Assembly (NCBI RefSeq): GCF_001275675.1
Contig: NZ_LITM01000002.1
Coordinates: 369,296 to 426,470, forward strand
DNA: 57,175 bases
Direction of reading: 5' to 3'
DNA from: Lysinibacillus sp. FJAT-14745
Lineage (GTDB): Bacteria > Bacillota > Bacilli > Bacillales_A > Planococcaceae
In this document: piece by piece, positions 44,063 through 53,517 of the stretch
Layout of the letters: every line of letters starts with the position of its first letter
Numbering within the stretch: position 1 is the stretch's first letter
The notes under the pieces: model-generated
Told to the model about the DNA's origin: nothing
The model's database searches: none
The model's input: the letters and a program-made list of their open reading frames with translations, nothing else
Made by a program: the position numbers and the translations under genes

Positions 44063-44809
44063 CTATAGTCCACGACCACCGTCTACATGTAATGTCGTTC
44101 CTGTAACCATACTCGCTGCATCAGAGAGTAAATAACTTACTGCTCCTGCAATGTCTGATGGATCTACTAAACGTCCTAGGGGGACCGATTGAACAAAGAC
44201 ACTTTGCTTTGTTTGCTCGATATCTGCTCCTTGTGCCGTAAATTGACCGAGCATCTGTGTATCGGCTGGCCCTGGATGAATCGTATTAACACGTATTTGG
44301 AACGGTGCCAGCTCAATAGCCAAAGCACGGGTAAAGCTCTCTGCCGCCCCTTTAGAAGCAATATAAGCCTGCAAACCCGGGCGTGGTCGTACAGCAGAAA
44401 TGGATGCGATTGTTACAATGGAGCCCTTTTGCCGCTCCTTCATATAAGGAACGACTGCCTTTGTTGTAATAAATAAGCTTTTAACATTGACATCCATTAA
44501 CCGATTCCACTCGTCCATCGTTACTTGCTCAATTGGTGTTGCTGCCTGCGCTATACCAAGCGCATTGACAAGTCCATCAATCCGTCCATACTTGTCAAAA
44601 ACCTGCTTGAATACTTCGTTCACACGTTCCTCTTGCAAGACATTGACTTCAAAGCATTGCAAGGCATCCTGCGCTAAATCGCCAAGGGAAGCTACAGATA
44701 AATCGAGCCCTACTGCAATATTGCCCTTTGCAAGCTGCTCCTGAATAATGGCTTTTCCCATACCGCCGCCAGCACCTGTAACGATAATGACCTGTTGTTC
44801 TACTGCCAT
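44063..44809 (-). CDS. Short-chain dehydrogenase/reductase of the catabolic operon
   Basis: 248 residues: cofactor motif TGAGGGMG, catalytic Ser in TIASISAV, Y-x-x-x-K in LQAYIASKGA, ending in VTGTTLHVDGGRG. NALG replaces the usual NNAG. I use the ATG at 44809, one base after the stop of the previous gene and behind AAGGGGTG. Its position between a decarboxylating hydroxyacid dehydrogenase and an ALDH suggests that it oxidises a primary alcohol of the released acid, for example pantoate to 4-dehydropantoate; substrate unproven. Confidence 0.9.
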   Translation of the reverse strand: MAVEQQVIIVTGAGGGMGKAIIQEQLAKGNIAVGLDLSVASLGDLAQDALQCFEVNVLQEERVNEVFKQVFDKYGRIDGLVNALGIAQAATPIEQVTMDEWNRLMDVNVKSLFITTKAVVPYMKERQKGSIVTIASISAVRPRPGLQAYIASKGAAESFTRALAIELAPFQIRVNTIHPGPADTQMLGQFTAQGADIEQTKQSVFVQSVPLGRLVDPSDIAGAVSYLLSDAASMVTGTTLHVDGGRGL

Positions 44810-44810
44810 A

Positions 44811-45899
44811 CTAGACACCCCTTGCCGCTAAATTCATTTTGATAATTTCCTGACAAATCGCATCACCCATTTGTGCTGTTGTCGCCTGTCCACCAATATC
44901 TGCGGTTTTCACGATACCTTCTCGAAGTACCGTCTCAATCGCCTGAACAATTAGCTCTTCTAAATCCGCTCTCCCAATATGTCCAAGTAACAAAGCAAGT
45001 GACCAAATTTGTGCGATCGGGTTTGCTATGCCCTTTCCTGCAATATCTGGTGCTGACCCATGCACAGGCTCAAACATAGACGGGAATGCCTTTTCTGGAT
45101 TTAAATTAGCTGACGGTGATAACCCAAGACCACCAACAATGGCTGACCCTAAATCTGATAAAATGTCTCCGAATAAATTGGAGGCAACAACAACCTGAAA
45201 ATCTTGCGGTCGTTCCACGAAATAGGCTACTAAAGCGTCGATATAGATAGATTCTAGCTCTAAAGCTGTTGAGCTTTGCGCGAGAATTCTTCTAGTATGC
45301 TCATCCCAGAACTTCATTGAATGAATAATAGCATTCGATTTTGTCGCACTCGTAATTTTCGTTTTGCCATTTTTATAGGCATAATCACAAGCGGCTTGGA
45401 CAATTTTTTCAATTCCGATACGTGTCATAATCGTGTTTTGAATGGTCATTTCCTGTGGTTGATTTTGATAAATTCGACCACCACTATCGGAATATTCCCC
45501 CTCGGCATTTTCCCGGAAGATAACAAAATTAATATCCCTTCCGTTGGCAAGCGGTGAAGATATGCTTGGTAACGATTTAATCGGCCGAAAATTAACATAT
45601 TGCTGGAAGCTTTTTCGTATCGGCATAATTAATTCCCATACTGTCACGTCATCTGGAACACGAGCATCTCCAATAGCCCCGAACAATATCGCATCAAATT
45701 CTTTTAATATGTTTAAAGCATTGTCTGGCATCATCTGACCATGTTTGAGGTAATAATCTGAGCTCCAAGGAAAAATTGTTGTTTCTATTTGTAAAGCTGA
45801 ATCATGTTCCTGAAGCGAATTTAGTACTTTTAGGGCTTCTTCCATAACTTCCTTGCCAATGCCATCACCTGGAATGACTGCAATTTTTGTGTGAGTCAT
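44811..45899 (-). CDS. D-malate/tartrate dehydrogenase-like decarboxylating dehydrogenase
   Basis: 362 residues of the isopropylmalate/isocitrate dehydrogenase superfamily. The N-terminus IAVIPGDGIGKEVM, FRENAEGEYS, ATKSNAI and SNLFGDILSDLG are conserved, and SANLNPEKAFPSMFEPVHGS matches the DmlA/TtuC (D-malate/tartrate) branch. These enzymes oxidise a 2-hydroxyacid with a 3-substituent or 3-carboxylate and lose CO2, using NAD. In this operon the substrate could be 3,3-dimethylmalate, whose known product is 2-oxoisovalerate. It overlaps the M20 gene by 4 bp (ATGA). Confidence 0.88.
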   Translation of the reverse strand: MTHTKIAVIPGDGIGKEVMEEALKVLNSLQEHDSALQIETTIFPWSSDYYLKHGQMMPDNALNILKEFDAILFGAIGDARVPDDVTVWELIMPIRKSFQQYVNFRPIKSLPSISSPLANGRDINFVIFRENAEGEYSDSGGRIYQNQPQEMTIQNTIMTRIGIEKIVQAACDYAYKNGKTKITSATKSNAIIHSMKFWDEHTRRILAQSSTALELESIYIDALVAYFVERPQDFQVVVASNLFGDILSDLGSAIVGGLGLSPSANLNPEKAFPSMFEPVHGSAPDIAGKGIANPIAQIWSLALLLGHIGRADLEELIVQAIETVLREGIVKTADIGGQATTAQMGDAICQEIIKMNLAARGV

Positions 45900-47128
45900 T
45901 GTGCATTACCTGCTAAAAACTTTAATGCTGCCAAACGATAAATGGCTGTTGTTTCTGCTAATTCTTCGATATCGACATATTCATCAATTTGATGGGGAAT
46001 ATCACGATCCCCTGCTCCAACGGTAACTATCGGTACTCCATGGACATGAAGGAACGTTCCATCAGTAGCCCCTGGGACACCGTTATATTTCGGCTCTTTT
46101 TCCGTTACTTCAGCTACTGCCTCATAAATAGCTTGTACTACAGGATCCTCCTTCGCTGTAGCTGTGGCAGGGCGATTGTCAAGCACTGTTAGCTCTACCT
46201 TAAAATCCGGATCATCCGCTTGCAGACGTTTGATAATCGCCTCAATTTTACCAAGAAGCTCATCATGATCCTGCGCAGGAACTGTACGAATATCAAGCGT
46301 CGTCATACAATGATCAGGAATGACATTAATTTGCGCGTCTCCTTTTACAGGTGCTCGTAAAATCGTTGGTGTAATAGATGGCCAATTAAGCATCGGGTCG
46401 CGTCCTAAACGTGCTTGCTCTTCTTTTTCTAATTTTTCAAGCTCCACAATCAAACGTGCCATGCGCCAGTTCGGGTTAATGCCGCTCCAAGAAATTGCAC
46501 CGTGCGCCATCTTCCCAAAAATATCTACCTTCAAACGTATCGCTCCACGCTGTGCAATACTTACATTATTTTCCTGCGGTTCACATATAATAGCCCCATC
46601 TACATCATCTGCCCAACCATTTTTTATAAAATGTTTAATGCCAAGCATCAATCCTTCTTCATCACAAGGAATACATAAAATAATCTTGCCTGTAAATTCC
46701 TCCTGATCCAGTAACAACGACTGGCAAGCTGTAATCATACACGCAAGATTTCCTTTTGTATCATTTGTGCCTCGGCCATACATTCGACCATCAATAATTT
46801 CTGCACCGAATGGATCGTACGTCCATGCTTCACGATTTCCTTCCGTAACGACATCTGTATGTCCTTCAAAGAGTAGCGTTTTCCCTGGTTTACCCGAATC
46901 AATAATACCAATCACATTTGGCCTACCTGGCACAACCTCCTCCACATACGTTTCAATCCCGAGATCGCGTAAATATTGAGCGACAAAATTTGCCACTTCT
47001 TGTTCATTGCCATTTGGATCATCTTCTCGATAAACGCTTTCTATACGCACTAGCTTTTGTGTAAGTTCGATAACTGCTTCCCGGTCACGCATATAAGATT
47101 CCGTTGTCTTTAAACTTGTTACTGTCAT
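45896..47128 (-). CDS. M20-family amidohydrolase/deacylase (ArgE/DapE-like)
   Basis: 410 residues. The metal-site residues are all present: His90 and Asp92 (EGHTDVV), Asp123 (GTNDTKG), the catalytic Glu157-Glu158 (CDEEG), Glu183 (ICEPQ) and a late His (DIPHQIDEYV). It is a two-zinc hydrolase that removes an acyl or amino-acid group from an amide. It is the first gene of the ten-gene operon, so it is made in the largest amount. With the P1 amidase it gives the operon two distinct amide-cleaving enzymes. AGGGGGCG precedes the ATG. Confidence 0.9.
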   Translation of the reverse strand: MTVTSLKTTESYMRDREAVIELTQKLVRIESVYREDDPNGNEQEVANFVAQYLRDLGIETYVEEVVPGRPNVIGIIDSGKPGKTLLFEGHTDVVTEGNREAWTYDPFGAEIIDGRMYGRGTNDTKGNLACMITACQSLLLDQEEFTGKIILCIPCDEEGLMLGIKHFIKNGWADDVDGAIICEPQENNVSIAQRGAIRLKVDIFGKMAHGAISWSGINPNWRMARLIVELEKLEKEEQARLGRDPMLNWPSITPTILRAPVKGDAQINVIPDHCMTTLDIRTVPAQDHDELLGKIEAIIKRLQADDPDFKVELTVLDNRPATATAKEDPVVQAIYEAVAEVTEKEPKYNGVPGATDGTFLHVHGVPIVTVGAGDRDIPHQIDEYVDIEELAETTAIYRLAALKFLAGNAQ

Positions 47129-47169
47129 TCAAAACGCCCCCTATTTTATAGAATATCCTAGAGATCAAT

Positions 47170-47500
47170 GATACCTCGGCATAATTGCGTCCAGAATCGG
47201 CTTTGTGCTTAGGCCTGCAGATGTTTTTTGCGCGAAAGCGTAGCGTCAGCAGCACAGATGCAGGTCAGTTAGCCGTTATCGCATGGATGCGATGATTTTA
47301 GGCTAACATCCTTTATTGAACTCCTTTCCGATTCCATGACATCCGCCGGAGGCTTTGGCCCAACAGATGTTTTTTGTGCGAAAGCGTAGTGCTAACGCAG
47401 CGACAGCAACATGATGTTGGTCACTCAGTCGTTGCCACAGGACGTGGCGTTCTTAGACTGAGTTCCTCTATTTTAGCAGGTGTTTGGATACCTGCTAAAA
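47170..47500. repeat. Long dispersed intergenic element, copy A
   Basis: It starts ATACCTCGGCATAATTGCGTC and carries two GCGAAAGCG units (47228 and 47377). It has a hairpin ACTCAGTC / GACTGAGT with an inner CCAC / GTGG stem (about 47423-47463) and ends in TTTTAGCAGG / CCTGCTAAAA (47471-47480 / 47491-47500). Copy B at 56684-56895 has the same order of parts but lacks about 115 bp in the middle; a 5' fragment lies at 53219-53275. In the last hairpin two base pairs differ between the copies in a compensating way. Confidence 0.75.
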
Positions 47501-47699
47501 GAATTTAAATCATTTTAACATTGTCCTATTTGACAAGTATTAGACACTTTGTTAATAATACATAGAATGCTATTAACTTTATGTTTAGTAGTGAAAAGCT
47601 AGAAAACACAAAAATTATATATATTATGTTATTTTTCGATAAAAAGAGACTTAAGAGAGGCTCTATAATAAAATTAATGTCTTATCACCATAACGTGTG

Positions 47700-47759
47700 G
47701 TTGATTTCCGTTCCGATTGGACGCTTTCCTGGGGGCGTCCAATCGGAACGGAAATCAAC
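47700..47759. repeat. Hairpin with perfect 25-bp arms
   Basis: Arm GTTGATTTCCGTTCCGATTG (47700-47719) plus GACGC, a 10-base loop, and the exact reverse complement at 47735-47759. There is no T run on either side, so it is not a simple terminator. A related half (CGTTCAGTCGGAATGGAAATC) ends the repeat cluster at 11540-11560. Confidence 0.85.
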
Positions 47760-47766
47760 TTATTTG

Positions 47767-47812
47767 CATGACATAGGTTTTATCAAAATGTCATCTCATC
47801 TTTCGGCGATGA
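47767..47812. mobile_element. Decayed IS end, second relic
   Basis: GGTTTTATCAAAATGTCATC followed by TCATCTTTCGGCGATGA aligns with the IS end at the window termini (AGGTCATTGATTTTGTCATC, then CCCGGATTTTGGTGATGA). It also shares ATGACATA-GTTTTA-CAAAATGTCA with the relic at 25957. Weak by itself, but the two relics support each other. Confidence 0.4.
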
Positions 47813-48154
47813 AAAAGTAAATAGCTTTTAGTTATGAAAGGATCAAATTAAAGGTGTAATGACGGGGATGTTTATATAGCAACAAGTTTTCAAAATATTG
47901 TGCTCTGACATTATAAGATTTAAGACTAATTGAAACTTCCTAAAGAAATTCAGCCGTGCAAGCAGATTTCCCTATCATCATTTTGCAGCAGGACAAGGTG
48001 ACAAGATACACTTGCACAAGGGAAAAAGTGTATCTTTATTCATTAATGTATACAAATTCGAAACAACAAGTAGTTTTATCATTTATCAGAGCTTGATAGT
48101 TTCATTGGAACATTAGTAGAGAATTTTACTTTTCACCAAAAGCAACAATAAAGA

Positions 48155-48200
48155 AAACCAGCGTCTCTGTTGAACTACATTCATAGCAGAGAGCTGGTTT
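48155..48200 (-). terminator. Terminator of the cvfC/yfmR operon
   Basis: AAACCAGCGTCTCTG / CAGAGAGCTGGTTT stem (one mismatch) followed on the minus strand by TTTTCTTTATT. Confidence 0.8.
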
Positions 48201-48244
48201 ATTTCTTTTATCCCCATTAACGGGTCACTGATTAAAGTTTCAAT

Positions 48245-49369
48245 TTATTGCTGGCGAGATTCTGTCATTTGCTTCCAAACAGAACCTTTTGCTTCCTCAC
48301 CCTGTTCGATGCGGGCAATCGCCATTTTTACTTGTAGCTTCACTTCAAACTCTTTATCTTCTGCAGCAGCCTTTAATGCTGCTAATGAGTTCTCAGTGCC
48401 TACCTCATATAAGTACATAGCTGCACGCCAACGAACAAGTTTGTTTTTATCCTGTAATGCTTGCTGCATCGCATCTTCAAATTCCACGAAGCCAAGATCA
48501 CTCATACAATCTCCTGCAGTTCGACGGACCGCTGCACTTTTGTCCTGCAATGCCTTTTCTAAATAGGGCACGACTGCCACATCTTCAAGCATTCCTAAAT
48601 AAACGGTTGCCAGTCGACGGATAGACATTTGCTCATCTTGTAACGCCAAATCTAAAAGTGGTAAATCATCTAGCTCCGGATCTGCCATTTGGTCAAGCAG
48701 TTGGAAACGTTTTTCCCATTCTGGTTGCTTAAACTGTTCAACAGTAATTTTTAGCTTAGCTGGCTTCTCAATAGTTTTCTCAGAATCATTAATCATTGCG
48801 ACTATCTCTGCTAGACGTTCGTCAGAATATGTGACATTGATTTCCTCTTTTACTACTTCCGCAATTTCCTCAAGTTCTCCATAACGTACGCCATAGTCAA
48901 TCCACTTACGTTGGAAAATATAATTTTCATCAACTGCTGTCTCAAGAATTTTATTGAAAGCTTCCACAAAGCGCTCACCACAGCTTGCACGGTGCTCACG
49001 TTGATTATCAAATACCTTTACTTGAAGTGGTACTTGCTTATAAAACTGCACATGAACGTACACTTCACCATAAAACTCATTGGCTATTTGTGTTGTGTTT
49101 ACTTCATGTACATCTTCTCCTAACACTTGACGAATGCTTGCTAAAATACCTTCCCATGCATACTTTGCGTTACGCTCAACAGCGAAGAAATCTGCTACAT
49201 GATAAACACCTTTAACACCTTCGATTGCTAAAATTGCTGCTGCTTCACCAGTTGCTTCATCTTTATTATCCTTTGTAAAATTATAGCTTTTGCCAAAAGG
49301 TAACTCTGTATCAACGACAATCTTCATAGAATTAGGGCTTGGTGTCGGTTCAATTGTAATAATCTTCAT
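48245..49369 (-). CDS. cvfC: Conserved virulence factor C-type protein (YpgR/CvfC)
   Basis: 374 residues. The N-terminal Nfu_N domain (about 1-85: TIEPTPSPNSMKIVVD, LAIEGVKGVYHVADFFAVER) is followed by a middle region and C-terminal HEAT-like repeats (about 220-365: LDLALQDEQMSIRRLATVYL, KALQDKSAAVRRTAGDCM, QALQDKNKLVRWRAAMYL). The same architecture is found in B. subtilis YpgR and S. aureus CvfC, which affects virulence gene expression by an unknown route. There is no Nfu C-terminal CxxC domain, so it is not an iron-sulfur carrier. It lies 12 bp after yfmR. Confidence 0.88.
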   Translation of the reverse strand: MKIITIEPTPSPNSMKIVVDTELPFGKSYNFTKDNKDEATGEAAAILAIEGVKGVYHVADFFAVERNAKYAWEGILASIRQVLGEDVHEVNTTQIANEFYGEVYVHVQFYKQVPLQVKVFDNQREHRASCGERFVEAFNKILETAVDENYIFQRKWIDYGVRYGELEEIAEVVKEEINVTYSDERLAEIVAMINDSEKTIEKPAKLKITVEQFKQPEWEKRFQLLDQMADPELDDLPLLDLALQDEQMSIRRLATVYLGMLEDVAVVPYLEKALQDKSAAVRRTAGDCMSDLGFVEFEDAMQQALQDKNKLVRWRAAMYLYEVGTENSLAALKAAAEDKEFEVKLQVKMAIARIEQGEEAKGSVWKQMTESRQQ

Positions 49370-49381
49370 GTCTATCGCTCC

Positions 49382-51268
49382 TTATCCATTTACGATTTCA
49401 TCTAAATATGACCATCTTTCAATAAGGTGTTCATATTGTGCATTTAGCTCATCTAGCTTCGCCGTTAAATCTTGTAGCTTTGTAAAATCAGCACCAGCGT
49501 TGGCAATACCTTCTTCTGTCTCCATAATCGCTGTTTCCGTCTTTTCTATGTCATCAGCGATCGTTTCCCATTCTTTCTGCTCTTTAAAGGATAATTTTTT
49601 CTTGTCCGATTTAGGCTTTTCGGTCTTAGTTTTTTCGACTTTTGGCGCCTCTACCTTTACAGCGGCTTCCTGTTCACGCTTTTGTAAATATTCACTGTAA
49701 ATATCAAGCGTCTCATCAACATGCCCAAGACCATCTAATATCCACAACTTTTTCGCAATTCGATCTAAGAAAAAGCGATCATGGGATATCGTTATAACGA
49801 CTCCAGGGAAATGCTCAATGAAATCCTCAAGCACACCTAATGTTTCAATATCCAAATCATTTGTAGGCTCATCTAGTAACAGTACGTTTGGTTGCTCCAT
49901 TAATAATCGTAATAAATGCAGACGTTTACGCTCACCACCCGATAATTTACCGATAGGTGTACCGTGTGCATGAAGTGGGAATAAGAAACGCTCCAGCATT
50001 TGAGCAGCAGAATAACGTACACCCTCTGCATCTGTAATATCATTTGAAGCTTCGCGGATATACTCAACCATACGCTCATTTTCATTCATTTTTGGTAAAG
50101 TTTGTTTGAAATGCGCTAACTTCACTGTCGAACCAACAAGAATTTCACCAGCATCAGGTGTCAGTTCTCCTGCTAGCATGTTCAATAATGTTGATTTTCC
50201 TACACCATTAGCTCCGATAATACCGATACGATCGCCCTGCTGTAGTAAAAATGAAAAGTTTTCAAGGATTTTTTGATGGCCAAAAGCCTTTGAAATATTT
50301 TCAGCCTCTAAAACCTTCCGACCAAGACGAGTTGTTGCTAGGCCAATTTCAAGAGAAACATCCTCAGATTTACGCTCCAAGTTATCTTCTAACTGCTCGA
50401 AGCGCTGAATACGTGCCTTTTGCTTCGTAGAACGCGCTTTCGCTCCACGACGAATCCATTTCAATTCTGAGCGATAGCGGTTACGGTCTTTTTGTGCAGA
50501 GGCTGCTTTCATTTCCTCACGAATAGCACGTGCTTCTAAATAATCCCCATAATTCCCAGTATGTCGGTATAATGTTTGATCAGCTAGCTCGTAAATATGA
50601 GTAGACAGCTCATCTAAGAAATAACGATCATGGGTAATAAATATTACTGCTCCCTTTAATCGCAACACCATTTCCTGCAGCCACTCCGTTGACTGCACAT
50701 CTAAATGGTTGGTAGGCTCGTCCAATAAATAAAGATCTGCCGGCTCAATTAATACTTTAGCTAAAGCAACGCGCTTTTGCTGACCACCTGACAGTGTTAA
50801 TACTTCTTTATCAAACATTTCAATGCCAAACTTCGTAAGTGCTGTCTTAGCGAGTGCATTGACATCCCATGCCTGCTCCTCATCCATACGATGTTGCAAG
50901 CTAAATAACGTTTTTTGTAAACTTTCTGAAGTCGGATTTAATGCAAGTGCAGCAACCGTTTCCTCATATTCACGATTAAGTTTTAAAATAGGTGAATCCC
51001 CTGCAAACACTGCCTGTAACACCGTTTCACCACTTTTAAAAGTTGGCTCCTGTGGTAAATAAGCAACACGATATTTATTTGGACGGTCTACATTTATTGC
51101 ATCCGCTTCGATTTCACCAGCTAAAATAGAAAGCAATGTGGATTTACCAGTACCATTAATACCAATTAGTCCAGCTCGCTCCCCTTCATAAATCGTAAAT
51201 TCAATATTTTGAAAGAGCGTTTTATCGCCCACTGTTTTCGTTAAATTTTGTACTATTAAATGACTCAT
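49382..51268 (-). CDS. yfmR: ABC-F ATPase YfmR (Uup subfamily)
   Basis: 628 residues: two ATPase domains (Walker A GINGTGKSTLL near 36-46 and GANGVGKSTLL near 350; signatures LSGGQQKRVAL and LSGGERKRLHL; Walker B LYLLDEPTNHLD and VLLLDEPTNDLD). They are joined by the basic P-site tRNA-interaction linker (SELKWIRRGAKARSTKQKAR), and the protein ends in a coiled coil rich in K/E (about 545-625). Length and linker match B. subtilis YfmR, a ribosome-associated factor that helps at stalling motifs together with EF-P. Cytoplasmic; co-transcribed with cvfC. Confidence 0.92.
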   Translation of the reverse strand: MSHLIVQNLTKTVGDKTLFQNIEFTIYEGERAGLIGINGTGKSTLLSILAGEIEADAINVDRPNKYRVAYLPQEPTFKSGETVLQAVFAGDSPILKLNREYEETVAALALNPTSESLQKTLFSLQHRMDEEQAWDVNALAKTALTKFGIEMFDKEVLTLSGGQQKRVALAKVLIEPADLYLLDEPTNHLDVQSTEWLQEMVLRLKGAVIFITHDRYFLDELSTHIYELADQTLYRHTGNYGDYLEARAIREEMKAASAQKDRNRYRSELKWIRRGAKARSTKQKARIQRFEQLEDNLERKSEDVSLEIGLATTRLGRKVLEAENISKAFGHQKILENFSFLLQQGDRIGIIGANGVGKSTLLNMLAGELTPDAGEILVGSTVKLAHFKQTLPKMNENERMVEYIREASNDITDAEGVRYSAAQMLERFLFPLHAHGTPIGKLSGGERKRLHLLRLLMEQPNVLLLDEPTNDLDIETLGVLEDFIEHFPGVVITISHDRFFLDRIAKKLWILDGLGHVDETLDIYSEYLQKREQEAAVKVEAPKVEKTKTEKPKSDKKKLSFKEQKEWETIADDIEKTETAIMETEEGIANAGADFTKLQDLTAKLDELNAQYEHLIERWSYLDEIVNG

Positions 51269-51442
51269 TACACTTGTCCATCTCTTTCATTAGGTGTTGT
51301 TTTGTGTCCTACTACTTTTAATATGTAGTTTATTATTGATATCCATTTTTATCATAACACCAAATGACAGGTAAACAAAGGACAACAAACTCAGCTTGGC
51401 TTTCCTCCATTAACTGCAAAATGAAGAAGAGTTAAAAATCTC

Positions 51443-51482
51443 AAAAAAAATATCCAGATAGAAAAAATTTCTATCCGGATAC
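51443..51482 (-). terminator. Terminator of the DASS symporter gene
   Basis: TATCCAGATAGAAA / TTTCTATCCGGATA stem (one mismatch), followed on the minus strand by a T-rich tract. Confidence 0.8.
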
Positions 51483-51496
51483 AGAAGTTATTTATT

Positions 51497-52921
51497 TCAC
51501 CAATAACCAAGAAGCTTCCACCATAGTCCTCCTACTACAACAAAAATCAGGATGGTAACAATGGAAACGACAAACCCAACTGTCCACCATTTTTTTTGAT
51601 CAATATAACCTGCACCAAAGAAGACTGGTGCTGGACCAGAACCATAATGAGTAGTGGCGCCAAATAAATTACTAAATGCCGCTAATAATATTGCTGCCAA
51701 CATGGCAGGTGCTCCTGCCTGCAACATAACAGATAAAAATGCTGCATACATCGCACTAATATGAGCAGTGGAACTCGCAAAGAAATAATGAGAATAGAAA
51801 TAGACTAATGCTAAGATTAATACAGCCCATATCCAGCTATACCCAGATACAAGTCCACCAACTTCATTACTAAACCACGGAATCAACCCTAGTTTGTTCA
51901 TAAAAGATGCCATCATAAATAGCGTTGCAAACCAGATTAGTGTATCCCATGCTCCTTCTTCCTTTTTGATATCTGCCCACGTTAATACATCTAACAATAA
52001 CAGCAATGAAAGACCTATAAGAGCTGCTGTAGTAGCACTAATGCCTAAGTAGTCTCCGCCAATCCATAACGACAACACAGCTACAAATACTACAATCATT
52101 CGTTTTTCAGAACTTTTCAGAGGACCAAATTCCTCCAGCTTCTGTTTAGCGATAGCTGCTGCCTCTGGTGTTTCCTTAATTTGAGGTGGATAAATTTTAT
52201 AAATAACATAAGGAACAACGATTAAAGCTGTTAACCCAGGGACAATCATGGCTACTGCCCAACCAAACCAAGTAATAGTTACTCCAGCTGAATCACTTGC
52301 TAGCTTAACAATTAAAGGATTCGCTGCCATGGCTGTCATAAACATAGCAGACGTTATTAAATTCCCTTGAAAGCCTACCTTTAAAAGAAAGGCACCCATC
52401 TTACGCTCTGTCCCATCTTCTGGTTTAGATCCGAAAGTATGAGATAATGACTGGATGATTGGGAATATAACACCACCCGCACGAGCTGTATTACTAGGAA
52501 TAGCTGGCGCTAATATTAGGTCACTCGCTAATAAAGAGTAAGACAGACTCAACGTTTTTTTCCCAAAAAGACGAACAAATACATAGGCAATTCGTTCCCC
52601 TAGTCCCGTTTTAATAAATCCACGAGAAATAAAGAAGGCAATAACAATTAGCCAAATCGTTGAATTGCCAAAACCACTTAATGTTTCTTCAATAGTTAAT
52701 GTATTCGTTATGGCAATCATAGCCATAGCAATAAAGGATATAGCTCCCATTGGCAACGGTTTCGATATAAACCCTATAATTGTCGCAACAAAAATAGCGA
52801 ACAGATGCCATGCTTTTTCATCTACTCCTGAAGGCACTGGACAAAACCAGATAGCTACGCCAACAGCAAGGGTAATGAAGAAAGGAATCCACTTGACTGT
52901 GCTTTTTGTTTCTTCTTTCAT
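51497..52921 (-). CDS. DASS-family dicarboxylate/anion:Na+ symporter
   Basis: 474 residues from the ATG at 52921, which has AAAGGAG upstream; the 20 codons in front of it are unlikely to be translated. It has twelve or so helices and the DASS motifs (ITNTLTIEETLSGFGNSTIW; AIPSNTARAGGVIFPI, the first SNT Na+ site; second site ATTHYGSGPAPVFFGAGY). It resembles YflS/CitT/2-oxoglutarate-malate translocators and would import succinate, malate, citrate or tartrate. Monocistronic. Confidence 0.88.
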   Translation of the reverse strand: MKEETKSTVKWIPFFITLAVGVAIWFCPVPSGVDEKAWHLFAIFVATIIGFISKPLPMGAISFIAMAMIAITNTLTIEETLSGFGNSTIWLIVIAFFISRGFIKTGLGERIAYVFVRLFGKKTLSLSYSLLASDLILAPAIPSNTARAGGVIFPIIQSLSHTFGSKPEDGTERKMGAFLLKVGFQGNLITSAMFMTAMAANPLIVKLASDSAGVTITWFGWAVAMIVPGLTALIVVPYVIYKIYPPQIKETPEAAAIAKQKLEEFGPLKSSEKRMIVVFVAVLSLWIGGDYLGISATTAALIGLSLLLLLDVLTWADIKKEEGAWDTLIWFATLFMMASFMNKLGLIPWFSNEVGGLVSGYSWIWAVLILALVYFYSHYFFASSTAHISAMYAAFLSVMLQAGAPAMLAAILLAAFSNLFGATTHYGSGPAPVFFGAGYIDQKKWWTVGFVVSIVTILIFVVVGGLWWKLLGYW

Positions 52922-53218
52922 GATGTTAAAACTCCTTTGATGGTTACCCCAATGTATTTTAAAAGGATATTTCTCCCACAATCTAATATTTGAGTGAAAT
53001 ATAGACCTAATTCAAGATCCCCATTGTCGAAAAAACATAAGTAATTATATATGCTTCATGTAATGGATGAAAAGAGTTTTGGCTCATTTTTTTTAAAAAA
53101 ATCGAATAAAAATTAGAAATATCGCCATTTTATATTAAATTTCTTGTTAAAAAATTTTGACAATATCAAATTCATTGAAGCTAGCATGTGCCAGATCCAC
53201 TGAAAAGATACCCATTTT

Positions 53219-53275
53219 GTATCAATTATGCCTCGGTATAATTGCGTTCGGAGGCTTTAACTTCAATGTGAGAAT
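53219..53275. repeat. 5' fragment of the dispersed intergenic element
   Basis: TATCAATTATGCCTCGGTAT then AATTGCGTTCGGAGGCTTT matches the first 50 bp of copies A (47170) and B (56684), then diverges. Confidence 0.6.
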
Positions 53276-53456
53276 CAATCCCCGCATTTCAGACAATAAA
53301 AAGTGAAATCACCCGGTAATAAAGTAGAGGTATGGTTTCACGGTGATGGTACAATTCCAGTCTAAAATCGTGCTCGCGCGGTAGCCAAAAAATTAAAGTA
53401 AAAAAACTTACATGATTTTTTATTCACTCTCCTTCCGAAGTAAATGAATCTAAAAA

Positions 53457-53494
53457 AATAATCCGTTGTCTTTTGAAATAGACAACAGATTATT
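53457..53494. terminator. Terminator of ypgQ
   Basis: AATAATCCGTTGTC / GACAACAGATTATT stem (one mismatch) with T runs on both strands. Confidence 0.85.
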
Positions 53495-53517
53495 TTTTAG
53501 TAACGTGTGGCGCGTAA

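Larger units (their letters stand above)
47129..48244. other. 1.1-kb non-coding, repeat-rich region upstream of the catabolic operon
   Basis: No convincing gene. It contains the dispersed structured element (47170-47500), a dyad TTGTCCTATTTGACAA (47521-47536) that could be a regulator site for the operon, a 25-bp-arm hairpin (47700-47759), a decayed IS end (47767-47812) and a hairpin GATACACTT / AAAGTGTATC near 48013-48041. The open frame 47581-47820 runs straight through the hairpin and the IS relic and is not credible. Confidence 0.6.
52922..53517. other. Intergenic region between symporter and ypgQ
   Basis: It contains the symporter's promoter region, a fragment of the dispersed element (53219-53275) and the ypgQ terminator. 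I see no gene. Confidence 0.5.

Noticed and set aside
47581..47820. 79-residue plus-strand open frame
   Set aside because: It passes through a 25-bp-arm hairpin and an IS relic, has no ribosome-binding site and resembles no protein.
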